Of a DNA stretch of 64,000 bases, positions 57,840-64,000 are shown piece after piece. Position numbers and translations under genes: made by a program. Numbering within the stretch: the stretch's first letter is position 1; the number at the start of each line of letters is the position of its first letter. The stretch lies in assembly GCF_030865425.1 (NCBI RefSeq), contig NZ_JAVFCB010000013.1, positions 1-64,000 on the forward strand, written 5' to 3'. Source of the DNA: Microbacterium capsulatum. GTDB lineage: Bacteria > Actinomycetota > Actinomycetes > Actinomycetales > Microbacteriaceae. The notes under the pieces are model-generated. The model did no database searches. It saw only the letters and a list, made by a program, of their open reading frames with translations, and was not told the DNA's origin.

Positions 57840-59661
57840 GACGGCCGCTCCGAAGAAGAAGGACGACCGGTCGACGGATCCGCTGCGTCCTAGCGACCAC
57901 GTCGACGGATCCGGTCCGGACATCGAGTCCCCGCGGCTCGGCGTCGTCGGCTGGCTGCGCTGGGGCTGGCGCCAGCTGACCTCGATGCGCACCGCGCTCG
58001 TGCTGCTGCTCATCCTCGCGATCGCGGCGATCCCCGGATCGATCTTCCCGCAGCGGATGGCGGATCCGAACGGGGTCACGCAGTGGAAGGCGGATCACCC
58101 GGACCTCTTCCCGATCCTCGACTCGATGCAGCTGTTCGACGTCTATCTGTCGGCCTGGTTCTCGGCGATCTACCTGCTGCTGTTCCTCTCGCTCGTCGGC
58201 TGCGTGATCCCGCGGATCAAGCACCACGCGAAGGCGCTGCGCTCCCTGCCCCCGCGCACCCCGGTGCGGCTGCAGCGGCTCGACGACCACCGCGAGAGCA
58301 CCCGCACGGTGACCGGATCCGACCCGCGTGCGGCCGCCGAGCAGGCCGTCGCGATCGCGCAGAAGCAGCTGCGCGCGCTGCGCTACCGGGTCGAGCGCTA
58401 CGACGACGCCCGCGGCTTCTCCGTGTCGGCCGAACGCGGCTACGCCCGCGAGACCGGCAATCTGATCTTCCACCTCGCCCTGCTCGGCGTGCTCGTCTCG
58501 GTCGGCGTGGGCGGCAGCTTCGCCTACACCGGGCAGCGCGTCGTCGTCGAGGGGACGACGTTCGTGAACACCCTGCTGGACTACTCGTCGATGAACCGCG
58601 GCCGGTTCGTCTCCGACGACGCCCTCGCGCCGTACCGGATGACGCTGGACTCCTTCGATGTCACCTACCAGCCGTACGACCCGGGCAAGGCGTCGTCGGG
58701 CCAGGCCGGTGACTTCTCGGCGAACGTGACAGCGTCCGCCCCGGGGGAAGAAGCGCACAAAGCAGCGGTGGTGGTCAACCACCCGCTCGGGATCGCCGGC
58801 GACCGGGTCTACCTGCTCGGCAACGGCTACGCGCCCACGATCACGGTCCGCAACGCGAAGGGCGACGTCGTCTTCCACGACTCCGTGCCCTTCCTGCCGC
58901 AGAACAACGCCACGATGACCTCGCTCGGCGTCGTGAAGGTGCCGGACGGGCTGCCCAAGCAGCTCGGCATGGTCGGCTTCTTCTACCCGACCGCGGCGGC
59001 GCTCAGCACGGGGGCGTTCACCTCCGCCTACCCCGACCTGATCAACCCGCTGCTCACGCTCAACGTGTACGCGGGCGATCTAGGCATCGACGACGGCACA
59101 CCGCGCTCGGTGTACGTCCTGGATCCGACCAGGATGACCCAGCTCACCGGCGGCAAGACGGGCGTGAAGTCGCTCGAGCTCGCGCCGGGCGAGACCGCGC
59201 AGCTGCCGGACGGCATGGGCTCGGTCACCTTCGACAACGAGGCGCCGCAGAGCGCGAAGGACTACCGCGAGTCCGTCAAGCGGTACGTGTCGCTGCAGAT
59301 CCACCACGACCCGTCCGAGCAATGGGTGCTCGTGTTCGCGGGGCTCGCCGTGCTCGGCCTCGTGCTCGCGCTGTTCGTGCCGCGCCGACGGATGTGGGTC
59401 AAGGCGAGCGTCGTCGACGGCGCCGTGCGGCTCGAGTACGCCGGGCTCGCGCGCGGAGAGGATCCGACCCTCGCCGCCGCCGTGGACGACCTGCTCGCCG
59501 GACACGCGCGCCTGCTCGACGCCGACGGAGGGACGGCGGCGGTCCCTGAGCCCGAGCCCTCGGTCGCTGAGCCCGTCCCAGGGAACTCACCCGAGGCCGC
59601 TCCGACATCCGAAGACGAGCCCGATGACAGCGGACGCTTCGACACGCTCGGCGACCGATAG
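57820..59661 (+). CDS. resB: ResB cytochrome c biogenesis protein
   Basis: This 613-residue membrane component of the system II heme ligation machine has an N-terminal helix pair (TSMRTALVLLLILAIAAIPGSIFPQ). IYLLLFLSLVGCVIPR and NLIFHLALLGVLVSVGVGGSFAYTGQ follow, then a large extracytoplasmic domain (about 240-490) and a last helix (WVLVFAGLAVLGLVLALFVP). The C-terminal tail holds repeated PEPEPSVAEPVPGN, encoded by the TGAGCC-type DNA repeat. GTG start inside ccdA. Confidence 0.93.
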   Translation: MSNSRSETAAPKKKDDRSTDPLRPSDHVDGSGPDIESPRLGVVGWLRWGWRQLTSMRTALVLLLILAIAAIPGSIFPQRMADPNGVTQWKADHPDLFPILDSMQLFDVYLSAWFSAIYLLLFLSLVGCVIPRIKHHAKALRSLPPRTPVRLQRLDDHRESTRTVTGSDPRAAAEQAVAIAQKQLRALRYRVERYDDARGFSVSAERGYARETGNLIFHLALLGVLVSVGVGGSFAYTGQRVVVEGTTFVNTLLDYSSMNRGRFVSDDALAPYRMTLDSFDVTYQPYDPGKASSGQAGDFSANVTASAPGEEAHKAAVVVNHPLGIAGDRVYLLGNGYAPTITVRNAKGDVVFHDSVPFLPQNNATMTSLGVVKVPDGLPKQLGMVGFFYPTAAALSTGAFTSAYPDLINPLLTLNVYAGDLGIDDGTPRSVYVLDPTRMTQLTGGKTGVKSLELAPGETAQLPDGMGSVTFDNEAPQSAKDYRESVKRYVSLQIHHDPSEQWVLVFAGLAVLGLVLALFVPRRRMWVKASVVDGAVRLEYAGLARGEDPTLAAAVDDLLAGHARLLDADGGTAAVPEPEPSVAEPVPGNSPEAAPTSEDEPDDSGRFDTLGDR

Positions 59662-59679
59662 CGGAAGTAGGCTGACAGC

Positions 59680-60684
59680 ATGAATTTCGACTCGATGTCG
59701 ATCCTGACGATCTGGACCGCGATCGCGATCTACGCCGGCGCGTTCATCGCGTACGCGCTGGATCTCGGCAAGCGCTCGCAGGTGGCCTCCGACGCGAAGT
59801 TCGGCACCGCCGACGTCCTCGAGCGCGAACTGGTCGGCGCCGGCGTGGGCGGATCGTCGTCCGTCGTGCGCGGGGCCGGATCCGCGGGCTCCGACGCCGC
59901 GACGACCGAGGCGGCGCCGCGCTTCGTGATGGCGCGGATCGGCACGGCCCTGGCCACGCTCGGCTTCCTGTTCCATCTCGCGGGCGAGGTGCTGCGCGGC
60001 ATCGCCGCGGGACGCGTGCCGTGGTCGAACATGTACGAGTTCGCGATGACCGGCACGCTGCTCATCATCGCGGTCTACCTCGCCGTGAACATCTGGTTCG
60101 ACCTGAAGTTCCTCGGCACGTTCATCCTCGGCCTCGTCGTCGTGCTGCTCGGCGGAGCGGCCACCGGCTTCTACGTGCAGGTCGTGCCGCTGTCCGACCC
60201 CCTGAAGAGCGTGTGGCTCGTCATCCACGTCTTCGTGGCCTCGCTCGGCACGGCGTTCTTCGCGCTGGCCTTCGCGCTCAGCGTGTTCCAGCTGCTGCAG
60301 GCCCGCCGCGAGGCGAAGATCCTGGCGAAGGCCGAGAAGACCGGGCCGCGCTTCCTCGGGACCCTGCCCGGCTCGGAGCGGCTCGAGGGACTCGCCTACC
60401 GCTTCGCGACCATCGGCTTCATCTTCTGGACGTTCACGCTCATCGCCGGCGCCATCTGGGCGAACGATGCCTGGGGCCGGTACTGGGGCTTCGACACCAA
60501 GGAGACCTGGACCTTCATCATCTGGGTGCTCTACGCCGGCTACATCCACGCCCGCGCGACGCGCGGCTGGCGCGGATCCCGGTCGGCCTGGCTCTCGATC
60601 GTCGGCTTCAGCGCCGTGCTGTTCAACTTCACGATCGTGAACATGTTCTTCAAGGGCCTGCACGTCTACTCGGGCCTGAGCTGA
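59680..60684 (+). CDS. ccsB: CcsB/CcsA-type heme handling protein
   Basis: This 334-residue integral membrane protein carries heme to the periplasmic side for attachment to apocytochrome c, in partnership with ResB. The tryptophan-rich heme motif is WGRYWGFDTKETWTFIIWVLYAGYIHARATRGWRG (about 265-300), and conserved His residues lie in FLFHLAGEVLRG and VIHVFVASLG. It starts 18 bp after resB and ends the system II operon. Confidence 0.94.
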   Translation: MNFDSMSILTIWTAIAIYAGAFIAYALDLGKRSQVASDAKFGTADVLERELVGAGVGGSSSVVRGAGSAGSDAATTEAAPRFVMARIGTALATLGFLFHLAGEVLRGIAAGRVPWSNMYEFAMTGTLLIIAVYLAVNIWFDLKFLGTFILGLVVVLLGGAATGFYVQVVPLSDPLKSVWLVIHVFVASLGTAFFALAFALSVFQLLQARREAKILAKAEKTGPRFLGTLPGSERLEGLAYRFATIGFIFWTFTLIAGAIWANDAWGRYWGFDTKETWTFIIWVLYAGYIHARATRGWRGSRSAWLSIVGFSAVLFNFTIVNMFFKGLHVYSGLS

Positions 60685-60717
60685 TCCGCGCGCCACGCGG
60701 GGCCCGCCGCCCGCGCC

Positions 60718-60801
60718 GGGGCGCCGCCCGTCTTGTGCCGGTGAGCCGCCCGTCCGCGGCGGTGCGCCGCCCGTCGGCGGCGGTGCGCCGCCCGTCGGCG
60801 G
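60718..60801. repeat. Four 21-bp tandem repeats
   Basis: The unit CGGTGCGCCGCCCGTCGGCG is exact in copies 3 (60760) and 4 (60781), close in copy 2 (60739) and looser in copy 1 (60718). It runs straight into the GAGAAACCA palindrome. It lies after ccsB and has no coding role. Confidence 0.8.
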
Positions 60802-60804
60802 CGG

Positions 60805-60871
60805 CGAGAAACCACTTCCTGCACGAGAAACACCGTCGTGCGTGGTGTCTCGTGCAGGATGTGGTTTATCG
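60805..60871. repeat. Composite palindrome, GAGAAACCA family, copy 2
   Basis: CGAGAAACCACTTCCTGCAC followed by GAGAAACACC faces GGTGTCTCGTGCAGGATGTG then GTTTATCG. The 24-bp outer arms mismatch at two positions. GAGAAAC occurs twice in the left arm. It is nearly the same as 62151-62217. Confidence 0.9.
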
Positions 60872-60931
60872 CGGCGGCAACGCGAGGTCGGCGCGCCGGA
60901 GCGAGCACGGCACGTGCCGAGGATTGGTCGG

Positions 60932-62110
60932 GTGAGCGCCGCGCGCCGGCTGAGCCCCGGGGGTGTGCTGGTCCTCGTCCTCCTCGCGCTTGCCGTGGTC
61001 CTCGTCGCCACAGGGATGCTCCCCGGTCACGATGCGGGAGCGCTGGCCGCGCGCACCGCCCCGGTGCTCGGCTTCGTGGTCGCGATCACGATCGTCGCGG
61101 AGCTCGCGCGCGATGCCGCGGTCTTCGACGTGATCGCGCAGCACCTGGGGCGCTGGGGCGGTGGCCGGGTGCTCGCCCTGTGGGGCGCCGTGATCCTGCT
61201 CGCCGTGCTCAGTACCGTCTTCCTCTCCCTGGACACGACCGCGGTGATCGTCACCCCGGTCGTCGTGCTCCTCGCCCAGGGCGTCGGCGTCTCGCCCCTG
61301 CCCTTCGCCTTCGCGACCGTGTGGCTCGCGAACACGGCGTCCCTGCTGCTGCCGGTGTCGAATCTGACGAATCTGCTCGCGGCGCCGACGATGGGGGAGA
61401 ACCCGCTCGCGTTCGTCGCCCTGAGCGGTGCTCCGGCACTCGCCGGTATCCTCGTGCCCGTCGTGATCCTGACGCTCGTCCACCGGCGCACGCTGCTCGG
61501 GCGCTACACGGCTCCGCCGCCGACGACGCCGGGTGATCGGATCCTGTTCCTCGTCTCGGCGGTCGTGCTCGTCGTGCTGCTGCCGCTGCTGGCCGTCGTG
61601 CACGACGTGTGGATCCCCGCGACCGCGGCCGCGCTGATCCTCATCGTCCTCTTCGCGATCCGGCGCCGGCGGGCGCTGCGACTCTCGCTGGTGCCATGGC
61701 AGGCCCTGGGCCTCGCCGCGTCGCTGTTCGTGATCGTCGAGACGGCCCACGCCCGCGGGCTCGCTGCGCTGCTCGCTCCGCTGGCGGCCCACGGCCACGA
61801 CCTCGGCGAGCTGCTGCGTGTCGCGGGCATCGGCGCGCTCGGCGCGAACGGCATCGACAACCTGCCCGCCTATCTGGTGCTCGAACCGGTCGCCTCGGGC
61901 GATCCCGTCGTGCTGATGGCACTGCTCATCGGCGTGAACCTCGGGCCCCTGGTGACGCCGTGGGCTTCGCTCGCGACCCTCCTCTGGCATCACCGGATCA
62001 CGGCCCTCGGGGTGACGATCCGCTGGCGCACCCTCATGCTGTGGGGTCTCGTGACGGCCGGGCTGACCGTCGGCGTCGCGGTCCTCGCGCTCGCTCTCGT
62101 CGCGGGCTGA
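60932..62110 (+). CDS. ArsB/SLC13-type permease
   Basis: This 392-residue membrane protein has about ten helices. SPGGVLVLVLLALAVVLVATGML opens it. The first re-entrant motif VFLSLDTTAVIVTPVVVLLAQ is followed by FATVWLANTASLLLPVSNLTNLLAAPTMGENPLAF, the ArsB/NhaD/CitM-like signature. The second-half counterpart is GANGIDNLPAYLVLEPVASGDP and VNLGPLVTPWASLATLLWH. The substrate could be arsenite, an anion or dicarboxylate; no ArsR site or arsC neighbours it. GTG 60932 follows GAGG. Palindromes of one family lie on both sides. Confidence 0.85.
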   Translation: MSAARRLSPGGVLVLVLLALAVVLVATGMLPGHDAGALAARTAPVLGFVVAITIVAELARDAAVFDVIAQHLGRWGGGRVLALWGAVILLAVLSTVFLSLDTTAVIVTPVVVLLAQGVGVSPLPFAFATVWLANTASLLLPVSNLTNLLAAPTMGENPLAFVALSGAPALAGILVPVVILTLVHRRTLLGRYTAPPPTTPGDRILFLVSAVVLVVLLPLLAVVHDVWIPATAAALILIVLFAIRRRRALRLSLVPWQALGLAASLFVIVETAHARGLAALLAPLAAHGHDLGELLRVAGIGALGANGIDNLPAYLVLEPVASGDPVVLMALLIGVNLGPLVTPWASLATLLWHHRITALGVTIRWRTLMLWGLVTAGLTVGVAVLALALVAG

Positions 62111-62150
62111 GGCCACGGCGCTGCGGTCCTCGCGCTCGCCCCCTGCCGGT

Positions 62151-62217
62151 GAGAAACCAGTTCCTGCGCGAGAAACACCGTCGTGCGTGGTGTCTCGTGC
62201 AGGAAATGGTTTCTCGC
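62151..62217. repeat. Composite palindrome, GAGAAACCA family, copy 3
   Basis: TGAGAAACCAGTTCCTGCGC then GAGAAACACC faces GGTGTCTCGTGCAGGAAATG then GTTTCTCGC. It matches the 60805 copy over nearly its whole length with a handful of changes, mainly in the outer arms. It lies in the convergent gap between the permease and YhgE/Pip-like genes. Confidence 0.9.
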
Positions 62218-62270
62218 GGCGGCGGCGGCGACGGCGACAGCGGCGGCGGGCGACGGCGACGGCGGCGAGG

Positions 62271-64000
62271 TCAGGCCGCGGCGAGCACCACGCGGGCCGA
62301 GGTCGTGCGGCGGGCCGCGACGGCCAGTGTGGTCGCGACGAGCGAGAGCACGCCCCAGACGACGAGCGCCGCGATCGCGGCGCCCACGCCGGTGTCGCCG
62401 AGGAGGGCGGTCGCGGCGGGGGAGACGGGCAGGAACCCGCCGATCCCCGCCAGCCAGCCGGGCAGCGTCGAGATGATCCCGGCGGCAAGGGCGGCCACGC
62501 CGACGACCGCGCCGATCCACCGTCCGGCTCCGCCCAGCACCGCGACGAGCGCCTGGTTCACGGCGGCGAAGACCACGCCGGCGAGCACCGCGACCCCCGC
62601 GAAGCCCCACCAGCGCGCCGGGTCGTAGCCGGCGACGATCTGCACGACGATCGAGACGAGCAGGCCCTGCACGGCGCCGATCGCGGCCGCGGGGGCGAAC
62701 CCGCGCAGGGCGAGCGAGGCCGAGGACCGGCGCGAGGTGAGCGTCCGCGCGGTGACGGCCCGCATCGCGATGAACGACGCGAGCCCGCCGAACCAGAGCA
62801 CGACCGCGGCGAGCAGCGGCACCGCGGTGGGCCCGAACATGCCGCCCGAGGTATCGGCCGTCACGGGCTTCGCAACGACCGAGGCGAGCGACGACGCCTG
62901 CGCGTCGGTGCGCTTCGGCATCGCATCCGCGGCCTGATGCAGGCCGGAGGCGAGGCCGCTCGTGCCGGTCGCGAGCGATCCGACGCCGGTGCTCAGCGAC
63001 TGCGCGCCGTCGGCGAGCTGGGCCGCCCCGGACTGCAGTCCGGTGGCGCCCGTCGCCAGGCCGTTCGCGGCGGACGCGCTCTGCGCCGTGCCGTCCGCGA
63101 GTCGGCCGAGGCCGGCGGAGAGCTGGTCGATGCCGTCGGCGGCGGTGCGGAACTGACTCGCGAGCGCGGCCGATCCGGCGGAGTCGAACGCGGAGAGCGC
63201 CTTCACGGTGCCGTCGGCATAGCCGCTCGCGGTGCCCGCCGCCGTCGCCGCCGTCACGGCGTCCTGAGCAGCGCCTCCCACCCGGGCGCAGAAGGCGGCC
63301 GGCACGGTGGGATCCTTCGCGCACTCCTGGGCGAGCGCGCCGAGCGTCTTCGCGAGCGCGGCGGTGTCGCCCGCCGCCGTCTGGGCATTTCCGGCGGTCG
63401 TCCCTGCGACGCCGCTGACCTGCGCGGGGACGATCCCCTGCGCCACGAGCGTGTCCGCGCCCTGGGTGAGCCCGGTCGCGGCCTGGCCCGCGCCGGTCTG
63501 CGCGCCGGCGATGCCCTGCGAGATCGTGGTCAGGCCCGAGCCGAGCCGGCTTGCGCCGTCGGCGAGCTGTCCCGCGCCGTCCGCGAGGTTCGTCGCGCCG
63601 CCGGGCAGCGCGGCGGCGCCCGTCGCGGCGGACTGCGCGCCGGCGGCGAGCCGGTCGGCGCCGTCCGCGGCCTCGCCGATCTTGTCGCCGATCGTGCCGA
63701 AGCCGACGAGCACGTTCTGCAGGGTGCTCTTCGAGATCGTCGAGCCCATGGTGGCGGCCGCCGTGTCGGCGATCTGGTTCGCGATGAGACCGTCGGCGGC
63801 GCGCGCCTGCGGGGCGGTGGTCACCGCGATCGTCGCCTGCGTCGCCGAGGCGGACGAATCCTGGATCGCCTTGCCGCCGGAGACCGCGGCCGCGGAGAAG
63901 CCCCGGGGGATCCGCACGACCGCCTGGTAGTCGCCGTCCTTCAGGCCCTGCGCGGCGTCCTTCTCGTTCGAGATGACCCAGGTGAGGTTCTGGCTCTTCT
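62271..64000 (-). CDS. YhgE/Pip-domain membrane protein (5' end outside window)
   Basis: This partial gene has 576 codons visible and no start. The N-terminal visible part (WVISNEKDAAQGLKDGDYQAVVRIPRGFSAAAVSG) is the YhgE/Pip extracytoplasmic domain. A long segment of coiled, pseudo-repeated helices follows (LADGAGQLADGASRLGSGL, LSAGLGRLADGTAQSASAANGLATGATGLQSGA). Five or six membrane helices lie near the C-terminus (FGPTAVPLLAAVVLWFGGLASFIA ... VWGVLSLVATTLAVA). The repeats resemble those of phage-receptor and ESX-linked proteins. The function is unknown; it would sit in the cell envelope. Confidence 0.85.
   Translation of the reverse strand, partial: KSQNLTWVISNEKDAAQGLKDGDYQAVVRIPRGFSAAAVSGGKAIQDSSASATQATIAVTTAPQARAADGLIANQIADTAAATMGSTISKSTLQNVLVGFGTIGDKIGEAADGADRLAAGAQSAATGAAALPGGATNLADGAGQLADGASRLGSGLTTISQGIAGAQTGAGQAATGLTQGADTLVAQGIVPAQVSGVAGTTAGNAQTAAGDTAALAKTLGALAQECAKDPTVPAAFCARVGGAAQDAVTAATAAGTASGYADGTVKALSAFDSAGSAALASQFRTAADGIDQLSAGLGRLADGTAQSASAANGLATGATGLQSGAAQLADGAQSLSTGVGSLATGTSGLASGLHQAADAMPKRTDAQASSLASVVAKPVTADTSGGMFGPTAVPLLAAVVLWFGGLASFIAMRAVTARTLTSRRSSASLALRGFAPAAAIGAVQGLLVSIVVQIVAGYDPARWWGFAGVAVLAGVVFAAVNQALVAVLGGAGRWIGAVVGVAALAAGIISTLPGWLAGIGGFLPVSPAATALLGDTGVGAAIAALVVWGVLSLVATTLAVAARRTTSARVVLAAA

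Overview
This window is about 70% G+C, densely packed, and reads as chromosome of an actinobacterium, most probably a member of the Microbacteriaceae (Leucobacter/Microbacterium-like). The inference rests on GTG starts and ATGA/GTGA overlaps, a 32-residue bS22-type basic protein next to a small MerR-like HTH gene as in mycobacteria, a HAIR-like (HspR) operator before a Clp ATPase, menaquinone (menA) and system II cytochrome c genes, and families typical of this group (DUF6421, DUF6157, DUF4916, DUF5684, DUF6186-like). No rRNA, tRNA or CRISPR array was seen.

Layout. 1-1.4 kb: right part of an IS481-family element. 1.5-9.5 kb: upp, two small membrane proteins, tadA, an alpha/beta hydrolase, a CDF metal exporter, proC, a TrkA/TrkH potassium uptake pair, and an ArsR regulator followed by a small membrane-protein gene enclosed by a 28-bp direct repeat. 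9.6-11.2 kb: HTH protein, bS22, rhodanese, glutaredoxin-like and Dabb proteins. 11.4-13.9 kb: a polar amino acid ABC importer (binding protein, permease, ATPase). 14-18.9 kb: two paralogous esterase-like hydrolases flanking a large DUF2156/MprF-like membrane protein. 19-25 kb: aspS, GNAT and phosphatase genes, and tryptophan 2,3-dioxygenase coupled to an amidohydrolase. 25-28.2 kb: a three-gene phosphonate-type catabolic operon (FAD oxidase, PhnX-like HAD hydrolase, zinc alcohol dehydrogenase). 28.3-38.2 kb: EamA exporter, nitronate monooxygenase, purU, class I amidotransferase, a two-domain Clp ATPase, an HTH-less LysR-type sensor domain, a cysteine-bearing regulator, a DoxX-like protein and a hexapeptide protein. 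38.4-51.3 kb: nei, the giant helicase lhr, an ABC-F ATPase, esterase, NUDIX, threonine aldolase, a TMEM175 channel and an SDR. 51.3-55.2 kb: DUF6421 and a divergent Lrp regulator, truncated haemoglobin, MocR-like protein. 55.3-60.7 kb: menA, then tlpA-ccdA-resB-ccsB for cytochrome c maturation. The end holds an ArsB/SLC13-type permease and a YhgE/Pip-like gene cut by the window edge.

The most striking unexplained signal is not a gene. At least eight intergenic spaces carry long, nearly perfect palindromes that fall into several sequence families: GAGAAACCA type at 10.2, 60.8 and 62.2 kb; GCTCGCTGGTCGCGA type at 31.6 and 38.3 kb; GTGTCCC type at 46.8 and 48.7 kb; GCGAGACCG type at 55.2 kb, with a related one at 51.3 kb; singletons at 20.0 and 28.2 kb. 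In several, each arm itself holds two direct copies of a roughly 10-bp word. Related palindromic material and a 39-bp tandem array lie in frame inside lhr. The hexamer GGATCC is also strikingly frequent and appears to force GGA-TCC for Gly-Ser. These are offered as candidates for an undescribed repeat system; recognisable operons otherwise look conventional.
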